Of a DNA stretch of 64,000 nucleotides, positions 28,052-37,092 are shown piece after piece (the stretch's first letter is position 1; each line of letters begins with the position of its first letter). Made by a program: the position numbers and the translations under genes. This stretch comes from Microcella indica (GTDB lineage: Bacteria; Actinomycetota; Actinomycetes; Actinomycetales; Microbacteriaceae): NCBI RefSeq assembly GCF_013414345.1, contig NZ_CP058670.1:2170001-2234000 (forward strand), read 5' to 3'. The notes below the pieces were generated by a model. It ran no database searches. It was not told where the DNA came from and saw nothing but the letters and a program-made list of their open reading frames with translations.

Positions 28052-28105
28052 TCGCCACCGTGGTGACGTTCGTGCAAGCGTGCCCACACACTGCACGCAG
28101 TGCGG

Positions 28106-28885
28106 CTATCCGAACTTGCCGGAGACGTAGTCCTCGGTGTCCTTGATGCTCGGGTTCGAGAAGATCGTCGCGGTGTCGTCGACCTCGATGAGCTTGCCGG
28201 GCTTGCCGGTACCGGCGATGTTGAAGAACGCCGTACGGTCGCTCACGCGGCTGGCCTGCTGCATGTTGTGCGTCACGATGACGATCGTGTAGTCCTGCTT
28301 GAGCTCCTCGATGAGGTCTTCGATCGCGAGGGTCGAGATCGGGTCGAGGGCCGAACAGGGCTCGTCCATGAGGATGACCTCGGGCTCCACGGCGATAGCG
28401 CGGGCGATGCACAGTCGCTGCTGCTGGCCACCCGAGAGGCCGTTGCCGGGCCGATCCAGGCGGTCCTTGACCTCGTTCCAGAGGTTGGCGCCCTTGAGCG
28501 ACTTCTCGACGAGCTCGTCGGCGTCGGACTTCGAGATGCGCTGGTTGTTGAGCTTGACGCCCGCGAGGACGTTGTCTCGGATCGACATGGTCGGGAACGG
28601 GTTCGGGCGCTGGAAGACCATGCCGACCTGTCGGCGAACCCGCACGGGGTCGACCCCGGGGCCGTAGAGATTGTTGCCGTCGACGAGCACTTCCCCGTCC
28701 ACCCACGCGCCGGGAATGACCTCGTGCATGCGGTTGAGAGTTCGGATGAACGTCGACTTGCCGCACCCCGACGGCCCGATGAGCGCCGTAACGCTCCTGG
28801 GCTCGATGACGAGGTTGACACCTTCGACGGCCTTGAACTTGCTGTAGTAGACGTCCAGGTCGTTGACTTCGATGCGCTTTGACAC
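28106..28885 (-). CDS. pstB: Phosphate ABC transporter ATP-binding protein PstB
   Basis: The 259-residue ATPase energises high-affinity phosphate import. Walker A is [12 protein letters not shown], signature [16 protein letters not shown], Walker [14 protein letters not shown], and the switch His is in [11 protein letters not shown]. All are PstB-typical, including [13 protein letters not shown]. It is the last gene of pstSCAB, with pstA 20 bases upstream. In the Pst-PhoU-SenX3 sensor it is the subunit that PhoU contacts. Confidence 0.97.
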   Translation of the reverse strand: MSKRIEVNDLDVYYSKFKAVEGVNLVIEPRSVTALIGPSGCGKSTFIRTLNRMHEVIPGAWVDGEVLVDGNNLYGPGVDPVRVRRQVGMVFQRPNPFPTMSIRDNVLAGVKLNNQRISKSDADELVEKSLKGANLWNEVKDRLDRPGNGLSGGQQQRLCIARAIAVEPEVILMDEPCSALDPISTLAIEDLIEELKQDYTIVIVTHNMQQASRVSDRTAFFNIAGTGKPGKLIEVDDTATIFSNPSIKDTEDYVSGKFG

Positions 28886-28905
28886 GGTGGGTGCGTTCCT
28901 AACGA

Positions 28906-29991
28906 TTAGCGGCCGAGCTTAGGGGCGAAGATACGGGCGATGAGGCGCGCGGCCAGGTTGAGGATCATGACGATCGCGATGAGCGTGAGGGCGCCCGCCC
29001 ATGCGCGGTCGATGTAGGGCTGGAAGTCGGTGCCCTGGCTGATGTACGAGTAGTAGACGTACACCGGCAGGCTCTGCATGCGCCCTTCGGTGAGATCGAA
29101 GTTGAAGTTGTTGGAGAATCCCGCCGCGATGAGCAACGGAGCGGTTTCGCCGATGACTCGAGCGATCGACAGCATGACCCCCGTCGCGATGCCGGCAATC
29201 GCGGTCGGGATGACCACCTTGAGGATGGTGAGCCACTTGGGCACGCCGAGCGCGTAGGACGCCTCGCGCAGCTCGTTGGGCACGAGACGCAGGATGTCCT
29301 CACTCGAGCGCACCACGACAGGAAGCATGAGGACCGTGAGCGCAGCAGCGCCCGACAGCCCCACCCGCGTGCCCGGGCCCAGGATGAGCTCGAAGAGAGC
29401 GAAGGCGAACAGGCCGGCGACGATGGAGGGGATGCCCGTCATCACGTCGACGAGGAACGTGATCGACTGCGCGAGACGGCCGCGACCGTATTCGACGAGA
29501 TAGATCGACGTGAGCAGACCGATCGGCACCGAGATGAGAGTAGCGACGCCCGTCATGAGCAGCGTGCCGATGATCGCATGGGCGGCACCGCCGCCTTCTC
29601 CGAGCACATTGCGCAAGGAGAGCGTGAAGAAGTCGAGGTCGATGCGGCCGCTGCCCTGTGTGACGACGGTGAAGACCAGGGAGATGAGGGGCAGCATCGC
29701 GATGACGAATGCGAGGCCCACCAGTGCGGTGACCAAGCGGTCCGTTGCCCGGCGGGAGCCTTCGACGAGCCGGGACACGACGTAGACGAGCAGAACATAC
29801 CCGACGACACCGAAGAACACGGCGCCGACGATGTTGAATGTCTCCTCGCCCGAGGACGCCTGCAACAGGGCGAAGACGGCGATCGACGCGGCGAGACTGC
29901 CGGCGAGGATGCCCCACGGGGCTGCTGCAGGCAGCCGACCAGCGGTCAGCGGGTTGACCACGGCCTGAGGCGGGCTGACGGTGCTGACCAT
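28906..29991 (-). CDS. pstA: Phosphate ABC transporter permease PstA
   Basis: A 361-residue inner-membrane permease. Two extra N-terminal helices (about 25-75) precede the core six-helix domain. The EAA-loop region, which contacts PstB, is [21 protein letters not shown]. The conserved block [21 protein letters not shown] is also present. It starts 2 bases before the pstC stop context (pstC ends at 29994), so pstC and pstA are translationally linked. Confidence 0.95.
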   Translation of the reverse strand: MVSTVSPPQAVVNPLTAGRLPAAAPWGILAGSLAASIAVFALLQASSGEETFNIVGAVFFGVVGYVLLVYVVSRLVEGSRRATDRLVTALVGLAFVIAMLPLISLVFTVVTQGSGRIDLDFFTLSLRNVLGEGGGAAHAIIGTLLMTGVATLISVPIGLLTSIYLVEYGRGRLAQSITFLVDVMTGIPSIVAGLFAFALFELILGPGTRVGLSGAAALTVLMLPVVVRSSEDILRLVPNELREASYALGVPKWLTILKVVIPTAIAGIATGVMLSIARVIGETAPLLIAAGFSNNFNFDLTEGRMQSLPVYVYYSYISQGTDFQPYIDRAWAGALTLIAIVMILNLAARLIARIFAPKLGR

Positions 29992-29993
29992 GA

Positions 29994-30941
29994 TCAGTTG
30001 GCTCCCGAGAAGTCTTTGCGGCGGTTGACGATGTAGCGCGCGATGGAGTTCACGACGAGGGTGATCGCGAAGAGGATGAGTCCGGTGGCGATGAGCACAT
30101 TGACGTTGATGCCGTACGCCTCCGGGAATCTGAGCGCGACGTTCGCGGCGATCGTCAGGGGGTTGACGGAGCCGATGAGGTCGAACACGATGACCCCGCT
30201 GCCGGAGAGCACCATCGCCACCGCCATCGTCTCACCGAGCGCTCGCCCGAGCCCGAGCATCGCGCCGGCGATGACACCCGGGCGCCCGAAGGGAAGGACG
30301 ACGGTGCGGATCATCTCCCATCGCGTCGCGCCCAATGCAAGGGCAGCCTCCTCGTAGAGCGGAGGGGTCTGCAGGAACACCTCCCGCGAGATCGCCGTGA
30401 TGATCGGCAGGATCATGACGGCGAGGACGATGGCGGCGGTGAGCATCGTGCGACCGGTCCCCGATACGGGACCGGCGAACAGCGGGATCCACCCGAGGTT
30501 CTCCTCCAGCCAGACGAAGCTCGGCTGAATCGCGCCTGCCAGCACGTTCGCGCCCCAGAGACCGAAGACCACAGAGGGGACGGCGGCCAGAAGATCGATG
30601 ATGTAGCCGAGGCTCTGGGCCAGGCGGCGAGGCGCGTAGTGCGAGATGAACAGTGCGATGCCGATGGCAAGCGGCAGAGCCATGACGAGCGCGAGCGCCG
30701 CCGCCCACAGGGTTCCGAAGATGAGGGGAACGACGAACTCGACGAAGTTCTCGCCCTCTGTATAGATCGATACCGACTCCGGGTCGGCGAACATGCCCGG
30801 GATGCCCTGCAGCATGAGGAAGCCTGCTACGGCGGCGAGGATCGCGAGGATGAGACTGCCCGAGATGAGGGCGCTCGCGGAGAAGACCCGGTCGCCAGGC
30901 CGCTGCTTCGCCTTGGGGCGAATGATCTCAGGCGATGTCAT
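29994..30941 (-). CDS. pstC: Phosphate ABC transporter permease PstC
   Basis: A 315-residue permease with six to seven membrane helices. The first spans about 25-47. The EAA motif is EEAALALGATRWEMIRTVV, followed by PGVIAGAMLGLGRALGETMAVAMV, which is strongly conserved in PstC. It lies 143 bases after pstS, and that gap holds a 19-bp perfect hairpin likely to lower its expression relative to pstS. Confidence 0.95.
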   Translation of the reverse strand: MTSPEIIRPKAKQRPGDRVFSASALISGSLILAILAAVAGFLMLQGIPGMFADPESVSIYTEGENFVEFVVPLIFGTLWAAALALVMALPLAIGIALFISHYAPRRLAQSLGYIIDLLAAVPSVVFGLWGANVLAGAIQPSFVWLEENLGWIPLFAGPVSGTGRTMLTAAIVLAVMILPIITAISREVFLQTPPLYEEAALALGATRWEMIRTVVLPFGRPGVIAGAMLGLGRALGETMAVAMVLSGSGVIVFDLIGSVNPLTIAANVALRFPEAYGINVNVLIATGLILFAITLVVNSIARYIVNRRKDFSGAN

Positions 30942-31031
30942 GGGGGCTGTCTCCTCGGCTCCGGCGCGGATTCGCGGTCGTCGTGGGTGTCGGGCTCGGT
31001 GTCTTCTGGCGATGCTATCGGGGGATGAGAG

Positions 31032-31073
31032 TCGCGGTCCCGACGATCGAGGAATCGATCGTCGGGACCGCGA
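31032..31073 (-). terminator. 19-bp perfect hairpin between pstS and pstC (attenuator)
   Basis: TCGCGGTCCCGACGATCGA pairs without mismatch with TCGATCGTCGGGACCGCGA around a 4-base loop, 12 bases after the pstS stop codon. No U-tract follows on the minus strand. Such intercistronic stems protect the pstS message and reduce read-through, giving excess binding protein over permease. Confidence 0.7.
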
Positions 31074-31084
31074 ACTGCTCGGTG

Positions 31085-32182
31085 CTACTGGATGGCGTCG
31101 ATGAAGCCCTGGGCCTCGGCACGCAGGTCGGCCGAGATCGGGGCCGAACCAGCCGCCTCAGCGGCGAGGGCCTGGCCCTCTTCGCTGATCACGTAGCTGA
31201 GGTACGCCTTGACCAGGTCGACCGGGGCGCCCTCGGTGTACTCGTTGCACGCGATGAGGTACGAGACGAGCACGATCGGGTAGACGCCGACCTCTTCCGA
31301 AGCACGGTCGAGGTTGATCGCGAGGTCACCCGGGCCGCGGCCCTCAACGCGAGGGGACGCGTCGACGATGGCTGCAGCAGCCTCCGGAGAGAAGGGCACG
31401 AAGTCGCCACCCACGGCGACCGCGACGGTGCCGAGGTCACCGGCGCGCGACGCGTCGGCGTAGCCGATGGTGCCGGTGCCGTTCGTGACAGCGTCGACGA
31501 CGCCGGAGGTCTGCGGTGCAGCCTCTCCGCCGTACTCGGTCGGCCACGTCTCGATCTGGCCCACGGTCCAGACATCGGGGGCGTTAACCGCGAGGTAGTC
31601 GGTGAAGTTCGCCGTCGTGCCCGAGTCGTCAGCGCGGTGCACGGCCGTGATCGGCAGGTCGGGAAGCTCGACGCCCTCGTTCGTGGCGGCGATCGCCGGG
31701 TCGCTCCAGTTCGTGATCTCGCCCGCGAAGATGCCGGCGATGGTCGCCGCATCCATGTTGAGCGAGTCGATGCCCTCGAGGTTGAAGATGACGGCGATCG
31801 GGGAGATGTAGGCAGGGATCTCGATGATGCCCGTGCCGGGGACGCACGAGGCGAAGTTGTCCGCCGCGATCTCCTCGTCGTTGAACGCACGGTCAGAACC
31901 GGCGAACTGCGAGCCGCCGCCGATGAAGGTCTCGCGGCCTCCGCCGGAGCCGATCGGGTCGTACTCGACGGTGGTCTCGGGGTTGGCCTCCTGGAAGCCG
32001 ACGACCCAAGCCTCCTGGGCCGACTGCTGCGACGAAGCGCCGGCGCCCACAAGGGTGCCGGAGAGGGCCGAGGTCTCGCCCTCGGAGCCGTTGTCGGTGG
32101 TCTCGCCGCTCGCGCAAGCGCTGAGCACGAGGGCACCGGCGGCGATGATGGCAGCGAAGCTGCCCGCACGCGTGATGTTCAC
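31085..32182 (-). CDS. pstS: Phosphate ABC transporter substrate-binding lipoprotein PstS
   Basis: A 365-residue lipoprotein with signal NITRAGSFAAIIAAGALVLSAC (lipobox LSAC). It captures phosphate outside the membrane. Typical PstS motifs include GAGASSQQSAQEAWV, IGSGGGRETFIGGGSQFAGSDRAF, IAGIFAGEITNW and HRADDSGTTANFTDYL, which supply the phosphate-contacting Ser, Thr, Asp and Arg residues. It is first in pstSCAB and preceded by a PHO box. Confidence 0.96.
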   Translation of the reverse strand: MNITRAGSFAAIIAAGALVLSACASGETTDNGSEGETSALSGTLVGAGASSQQSAQEAWVVGFQEANPETTVEYDPIGSGGGRETFIGGGSQFAGSDRAFNDEEIAADNFASCVPGTGIIEIPAYISPIAVIFNLEGIDSLNMDAATIAGIFAGEITNWSDPAIAATNEGVELPDLPITAVHRADDSGTTANFTDYLAVNAPDVWTVGQIETWPTEYGGEAAPQTSGVVDAVTNGTGTIGYADASRAGDLGTVAVAVGGDFVPFSPEAAAAIVDASPRVEGRGPGDLAINLDRASEEVGVYPIVLVSYLIACNEYTEGAPVDLVKAYLSYVISEEGQALAAEAAGSAPISADLRAEAQGFIDAIQ

Positions 32183-32282
32183 TGTGTTCCCTTCGGGGAT
32201 TGGTGACAGGGTGGTGGGCCGAGCGGATCACCCGGCACGTCACAGACGCTAAGGAGCCTTGTTGACGAGAGTCGGCGCTCTC

Positions 32283-32300
32283 GGTGAACGGGAGGTGAAC
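32283..32300 (-). promoter_or_regulatory. PHO box upstream of pstS
   Basis: The minus strand reads GTTCACCTCCC followed directly by GTTCACCGAG, so two exact GTTCACC 7-mers lie 11 bases apart. This is the actinobacterial PHO-box direct repeat bound by RegX3 or PhoP. It lies about 100 bases upstream of the pstS start and directs transcription toward it. Confidence 0.85.
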
Positions 32301-32331
32301 GAGGGCGGAACTCGCCGCCGGTGGAAGGGGT

Positions 32332-33297
32332 TCAGCCCGCGGCCGGAGAATGAGTCTCGACCGCGACGAGGCGGGGCGTCTCCGTCTCGGCGGAGAAGTG
32401 CAGAACGGAGTACTCGCCGGTGGAGAGCGCGGCACTCTGGCGCAGTGCCCCGTCGATCGTGGCGCCCCCTGTCGCCGCAGCGGCGGCGATGATCTGCGGG
32501 ATGACCGGGCCGTGGCTGCACAGCACGCTCGACTCCCGGCGCGCGAGGCGCTTGCCGACGACCTTCGCCACTTTCTCGCCGTCACCGGCGTACGCGTCTT
32601 GGCTGAGCGACTTCGACGTCTTGACGGGTAGCTCGAGCAGGGTCGCCGTCGGATCGATCGTCGACAGGCAGCGCGCGGCGGTGCTCGAGACAAGGGTCGT
32701 CGGACCGAAAGCGGCGACGCCTCCCGCGACGGAGGACGATTGCTCGAGCCCGCGGTGCAGCAGCGGTCGCGTCGCGTCCGGGCCGTCCCACTGGTCGTGG
32801 GGCATCGCCTTGCCGTGACGCAGCACGATGAGCGCGAACGTGCGGGCGAGCCCCGCCTCGAAGAGAGCGGCGAACCGGTCGACGACCTCGGCGTCGTGCT
32901 CGTAGCTGAGGCGCTTGGCGGCCTTCGAGGCGACGACCCACTCGAGAGCGCGAATCTCTCCGTTGGCCTCGTAGCTGTGCCGCTCGGCGGCGCCGGGGTC
33001 GACCTCGGCGGCCCAGTAGTGCACGACCTTGTCCTTGCCGTTGGGCAGCGTGTACTCGACGGTGCCGAGCGGGGCGCCGAGCACCACGTCGAACCCCGTC
33101 TCCTCGGCGATCTCGCGCACGGCGGTGTGCGGCAGGGTCTCGCCGGGGTCGACCTTGCCCTTCGGCAGCGAGACATCCTTGTGCTGAGTGCGGTGCACGA
33201 GCAGGATGCGCGCTTTGCCGTCCACGAGCTTCCAGACGACGGCGCCCGCGGCGAGCACGGTCGCAGAGGCGGTCGCGGTGCTGCTCGCGGGGGTCAT
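32332..33297 (-). CDS. mutT1: MutT1-like protein: Nudix hydrolase fused to histidine phosphatase
   Basis: A 321-residue two-domain protein. Residues about 10-150 are a Nudix domain whose box [20 protein letters not shown] fits GX5EX7REUXEEXGU. Residues about 160-300 are a histidine-phosphatase domain ([17 protein letters not shown], with a later His in [12 protein letters not shown]). Mycobacterial MutT1 has the same architecture and hydrolyses 8-oxo-GTP, 8-oxo-dGTP and diadenosine polyphosphates. As in mycobacteria it neighbours ppk, with a 4-base overlap. Confidence 0.9.
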   Translation of the reverse strand: MTPASSTATASATVLAAGAVVWKLVDGKARILLVHRTQHKDVSLPKGKVDPGETLPHTAVREIAEETGFDVVLGAPLGTVEYTLPNGKDKVVHYWAAEVDPGAAERHSYEANGEIRALEWVVASKAAKRLSYEHDAEVVDRFAALFEAGLARTFALIVLRHGKAMPHDQWDGPDATRPLLHRGLEQSSSVAGGVAAFGPTTLVSSTAARCLSTIDPTATLLELPVKTSKSLSQDAYAGDGEKVAKVVGKRLARRESSVLCSHGPVIPQIIAAAAATGGATIDGALRQSAALSTGEYSVLHFSAETETPRLVAVETHSPAAG

Positions 33298-35486
33298 CGC
33301 TTCTTCGGGCTGCGGCGTCGGTCGGCGATCGACTTCATGAGGCCATTCTGCACGTCATCGAGATCGCCCGAGGCGCCATCGAGGTGGTGTCGCTGCCACG
33401 TGCCGTCCGAGTGCAGGTGCCACGAGGCAGCCTCGTCGTGCAGATGGCGCTCGAAGAGCTCGTCGACCTGGGCGATGTGCGCCGGGTCGCTGAGCCGGAT
33501 GAGTGCCTCGATGCGACGATCCAGATTGCGGTGCATCATGTCGGCGCTGCCGATGTACACCTGCGGGTCGCCGTCGTTGTGGAAGGCGAAGATGCGCGAG
33601 TGCTCGAGGTAGCGCCCGAGCACGCTGCGCACGCGAATGGTCTCGCTGAGCCCCTCGCGCCCGGGTACGAGGGCGCAGATGCCGCGCACCACGAGATCGA
33701 TGGGCACACCCGCCATGCTGGCCTGGTAGAGCGCGTCGATGATGGCCTCGTCGACGATCGAGTTGAGCTTCAGGCGGATGCCGGAGGGCTTGCCGTCGCG
33801 TGCAAACTTCGTCTCGGTGGCGATGAGCTTGAGCAGGCCCTTGCGCAGATACCGGGGAGCAACGAGGAGCCTCTTGTACTTCTTCTCGATCGCGTAGCCC
33901 GAGAGCTCGTTGAACAGTCGCGTGAGGTCGCGGCCGACCTGCTCGTCGGCCGTGAACAGGCCGAGGTCTTCGTAGATGCGACTCGTCTTGGGGTTGTAGT
34001 TGCCCGTGCCCACGTGGCTGTACGAGCGCAGCGAGCCGTCGGGCTCCTGGCGCACGACGAGCGCGAGCTTGCAGTGGGTCTTGAGCCCCACGAGGCCGTA
34101 GACCACGTGCACGCCGGCCTTCTCGAGCTTGCGCGCCCAGTCGATGTTGTTCTGCTCGTCGAAGCGGGCCTTGATCTCGACGAGCGCGAGCACGGCCTTG
34201 CCCGCCTCGGCGGCGTCGATGAGTGCTTCGACGATGGGGCTGTCGCCGCTCGTGCGATACAGCGTCTGCTTGATCGCGAGCACGTTCGGGTCTTTCGCCG
34301 CCTGCTCGAGGAAGGCCTGCACGCTCGTCGCGAAGGACTCGTAAGGGTGGTGCACGAGGATGTCGCCCTCACGAATGGACGCGAAGACGTCGGGCGCCGT
34401 GTTGGGCTCGCCCGGCTGCAGCTGCACGGGCGTGACCGGCACGTGCTTCGGGTACTTGAGAGAGGGGCGGTCGATCTTCGCGAGCTCGAAGAGCCCGCCG
34501 AGGTCGAGCGGCGCCGGCAGGCGGTAGACCTCCTGCTCGGTGATGCCCAGCTCGCGCACGAGCAGCCCGAGCGTCACCGGGTCCATGTCGTCAGTGATCT
34601 CGAGACGGATGGGAGGCCCGAAGCGGCGCCGCAGCAGCTCGCGCTCGAGGGCCTGGATAAGGTTCTCGGTCTCGTCCTCCTCGATCTCGACATCCTCGTT
34701 GCGCGTCACGCGGAACTCGTGGTGCTCGAGGATCTCCATGCCCGGGAAGAGCTCGTGCAGATGGTTCGAGATGAGGTCTTCGAGGGTGAGGAAGCGCAGA
34801 TTGCCCGAGGAGCTGTCGGCCAGCTGCACGAAGCGCGGCAGCACCGTGGGCACCTTGAGGCGGGCGAACTCGATCTTCGCCGTCTTCGGGTTGCGCACCC
34901 GCACCGACAGGTTGAGCGAGAGGCCCGAGATGTAGGGGAAGGGGTGAGCAGGGTCGACGGCCAGCGGCATGAGCACGGGGAAGATCTGCTCGGTGAAGAT
35001 CTCGTCGACGCGCGCGCGATCGGCGTCGTCGAGATCTGCCCACGTCTCCACGTGGATGCTCGCCTCGTCGAGGGCCGGCTTGACGAGGTCGTGGAAGGCG
35101 CGCGCGTGCCGATGCTGCAGCTCGAGCGCGAAGCTGTTGATGCTCGCGAGCACGTCTGCGGGCACGCGCCCCGTGTTGGTCGGCACGGCGAGGCCGGTCA
35201 CGATGCGCCGCTTGAGACCGGCGACGCGCACCATGAAGAACTCGTCGAGATTCGAGGCGAAGATCGCGAGGAAGTTCACGCGCTCGAGCAGGGGAACCGT
35301 CGGGTCCTCCGCGAGCTCGAGCACGCGCTGATTGAAGTGCAGCCAGCTCAGCTCGCGGTCGAGATAGCGGTCGGTGGGCAGCGTGCCGTCATCGACGCTC
35401 GTGGTCTCGTCGTAGTCGTCGGAGAAGTCTCCGCCCACACCACCGTCGACCTGATAGTCGCTCGTGCTCGTGCCCTCGTCGTGCAT
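33294..35486 (-). CDS. ppk: Polyphosphate kinase 1
   Basis: A 730-residue enzyme, starting at ATG 35486 (a GTG at 35489 is also possible), that reversibly polymerises the ATP gamma-phosphate into polyphosphate. Domains run in family order: N domain with [20 protein letters not shown] domain, then two C domains. The phosphorylated His lies in [13 protein letters not shown], the phospholipase-D-like second His in [14 protein letters not shown], and [20 protein letters not shown] is conserved. It is coupled to mutT1 and adjacent to the pst operon, consistent with phosphate storage. Confidence 0.96.
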   Translation of the reverse strand: MHDEGTSTSDYQVDGGVGGDFSDDYDETTSVDDGTLPTDRYLDRELSWLHFNQRVLELAEDPTVPLLERVNFLAIFASNLDEFFMVRVAGLKRRIVTGLAVPTNTGRVPADVLASINSFALELQHRHARAFHDLVKPALDEASIHVETWADLDDADRARVDEIFTEQIFPVLMPLAVDPAHPFPYISGLSLNLSVRVRNPKTAKIEFARLKVPTVLPRFVQLADSSSGNLRFLTLEDLISNHLHELFPGMEILEHHEFRVTRNEDVEIEEDETENLIQALERELLRRRFGPPIRLEITDDMDPVTLGLLVRELGITEQEVYRLPAPLDLGGLFELAKIDRPSLKYPKHVPVTPVQLQPGEPNTAPDVFASIREGDILVHHPYESFATSVQAFLEQAAKDPNVLAIKQTLYRTSGDSPIVEALIDAAEAGKAVLALVEIKARFDEQNNIDWARKLEKAGVHVVYGLVGLKTHCKLALVVRQEPDGSLRSYSHVGTGNYNPKTSRIYEDLGLFTADEQVGRDLTRLFNELSGYAIEKKYKRLLVAPRYLRKGLLKLIATETKFARDGKPSGIRLKLNSIVDEAIIDALYQASMAGVPIDLVVRGICALVPGREGLSETIRVRSVLGRYLEHSRIFAFHNDGDPQVYIGSADMMHRNLDRRIEALIRLSDPAHIAQVDELFERHLHDEAASWHLHSDGTWQRHHLDGASGDLDDVQNGLMKSIADRRRSPKKR

Positions 35487-35587
35487 CACGACAGTCTGAC
35501 ACCACCGGGTGTCTCGCGAGCGACACAGACGTTAATGCTTGTCGCCAGCCTGAGGGGTTGCGCCGGCGAAGCAGTCGGGGCGGACGA

Positions 35588-35605
35588 CATAGACTCTAAT
35601 CTATG
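35588..35605 (+). promoter_or_regulatory. ArsR-type operator overlapping the start codon of the arsR-arsC fusion
   Basis: CATAGA-ctctaa-TCTATG is a perfect inverted repeat whose last three bases are the ATG start codon. TAGACT (35590-35595) inside it is a -10 with 7 bases to the ATG, indicating a leaderless transcript. A regulator bound here would cover both the -10 and the transcription start. The same ATAGA-N6-TCTAT pattern precedes arsC at 36541. Confidence 0.75.
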
Positions 35606-36514
35606 GATGCTCGTGCTCCACTCGCCCCGGGAATCGCCGCGCTGGGCGACCCGACGCGGGGAGACATCGTGCGATACCTGCTCGACTCGCCTGGCGGCAG
35701 CGCGACAGTGGGCCGGCTCACTGAGCACCTGGCCCTGCGTCAACCGACCGTCTCGCACCACCTCAAAGTGCTCCTGGGCGCGGGCGTCGTCGCACGCGAG
35801 CCCCGTGGTCGCGAGGTCTGGTACTCCGTGCCCGCCGACGTGGCGTCTCGCCTCGATGAGTGGCGTCCACAGGCTGCGCGGGAGTCCATCGATACGACGC
35901 TTCTCGATCGCATGGTCGCTGACCTCGAGACCCGGTTTGCGGGCACGGTCTCGGCGGAAACGGTGCGGCACGTGATCACCGAGAGTGAGCGTCTGCTCGC
36001 CGCGCGCTCAGGCGGCCATGCCTACCCATCGGCAGTCGCGCAGTTCAGCGCTGAGCGTCTCGCCGCACTGGAAGCGTCGCATGAGAGCGAACGAGAGCGA
36101 ATCGATGCGTCTCCTGTCGAATTGCTCTTCGTGTGTGTTCAGAACGCGGGGCGATCGCAACTCGCCGCGGCTATCGCGCGCCATCTCGGTGGTGATCGAG
36201 TGCGAGTTCGCACGGCCGGTTCCGCCCCCGCCGGCGCCGTCCGCCCCTCCGTCATCGCAGCCTTGGAGGAGTTGGGGGTGCCCTTGGGCGCCGAGTTCCC
36301 GAAGCCCCTCACCGACGATGTCGTGCGCGCCGCAGATGTCGTCGTGACCATGGGCTGCGGCGATGCATGCCCGGTGTTCCCGGGTCGGCGCTACCTGGAT
36401 TGGCCCGTCGACGATCCTGCAGATCGACCGATGGACGCCGTTCGCGCCATCCGAGACGACATCGACGCGCGCGTTCGGGGACTCTTGACCGAGCTCGACG
36501 TGCTCACTGCCTGA
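35603..36514 (+). CDS. ArsR repressor fused to ArsC-type arsenate reductase
   Basis: A 303-residue two-domain protein. Residues about 5-90 are an ArsR winged helix (LGDPTRGDIVRYLLDS, RQPTVSHHLKVLLGAGVV). A three-helix linker domain follows (about 95-165). Residues about 170-303 are a low-molecular-weight phosphatase-fold arsenate reductase, with P-loop FVCVQNAGRSQLA and the Cys pair in VTMGCGDACPVFPG. Regulator and enzyme in one chain would let arsenic control its own detoxifier. The As(III)-binding cysteines of ArsR are not obvious in the HTH. It is followed by a stand-alone arsC. Confidence 0.85.
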   Translation: MDARAPLAPGIAALGDPTRGDIVRYLLDSPGGSATVGRLTEHLALRQPTVSHHLKVLLGAGVVAREPRGREVWYSVPADVASRLDEWRPQAARESIDTTLLDRMVADLETRFAGTVSAETVRHVITESERLLAARSGGHAYPSAVAQFSAERLAALEASHESERERIDASPVELLFVCVQNAGRSQLAAAIARHLGGDRVRVRTAGSAPAGAVRPSVIAALEELGVPLGAEFPKPLTDDVVRAADVVVTMGCGDACPVFPGRRYLDWPVDDPADRPMDAVRAIRDDIDARVRGLLTELDVLTA

Positions 36515-36540
36515 CGCTCGCTCGTCGGGACTTCCCCGTC

Positions 36541-36560
36541 GTATAGATTTTTGTCTATAC
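36541..36560 (+). promoter_or_regulatory. ArsR-type operator and -10 of leaderless arsC
   Basis: GTATAGA-tttttg-TCTATAC is a perfect 7-bp inverted repeat. Its right arm contains TATACT (36556-36561), an ideal -10, and the arsC ATG follows 6 bases later, so the mRNA is probably leaderless. The core ATAGA-N6-TCTAT is shared with the operator at 35588. Confidence 0.8.
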
Positions 36561-36567
36561 TTCAATC

Positions 36568-37014
36568 ATGAGATTCTCGCTATCCAAGAAGAAGAAGGAG
36601 GCCGACACGGCCGGCCTTCCCACCGTGCTCTTCGTGTGCGTGCACAACGCCGGGCGCTCCCAGATGGCCGCCGGCTACCTGCAGCACCTCGCGGGCGACC
36701 GCGTCACCGTACTCTCTGCAGGGTCGGAACCGAAGAACAAGGTCAACCCCATCGCCGTGGAGGCCATGGCCGAGGAGGGGATCGACATTGCGAACAACGT
36801 GCCGAAGATCCTCACCACGCAGTCAGTGGTCGACTCGGACGTGGTCGTGACGATGGGGTGCGGCGACGCGTGCCCGATCTACCCCGGCAAGCGCTACGAG
36901 GACTGGGTTCTCGAGGATCCGGCCGGCCAGGACATCGAGACCGTGCGAGGCATCCGCGACGACATCAAGCGGCGGGTGGAAGCACTTCTGACAGAAATCG
37001 CCCCCGCGCACTGA
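36568..37014 (+). CDS. arsC: Arsenate reductase ArsC (LMW-PTPase fold)
   Basis: A 148-residue enzyme reducing arsenate to arsenite. The Lys-rich N-terminus precedes the P-loop VLFVCVHNAGRSQMAAGYL with nucleophilic Cys and Arg. The downstream redox Cys pair lies in VTMGCGDACPIYPGKRYEDW. Actinobacterial relatives use mycothiol/mycoredoxin or thioredoxin; which applies here cannot be read from the sequence. No ArsB or Acr3 arsenite exporter is encoded in the window, so the product must leave by a transporter encoded elsewhere. Confidence 0.9.
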   Translation: MRFSLSKKKKEADTAGLPTVLFVCVHNAGRSQMAAGYLQHLAGDRVTVLSAGSEPKNKVNPIAVEAMAEEGIDIANNVPKILTTQSVVDSDVVVTMGCGDACPIYPGKRYEDWVLEDPAGQDIETVRGIRDDIKRRVEALLTEIAPAH

Positions 37015-37092
37015 GCCGTTCATGTGCCGTTTCCCTGCGGCGTATGTCATGCAGTCAGAGCCGCTGCGCCCGCGCGGCCCCGAGGGATGGCC

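Noticed and set aside
33384-35975. 863-codon plus-strand open frame opposite ppk
   Set aside because: An antisense frame kept open by GC bias. Its last part merely runs into the reading region of the ArsR fusion in another frame.
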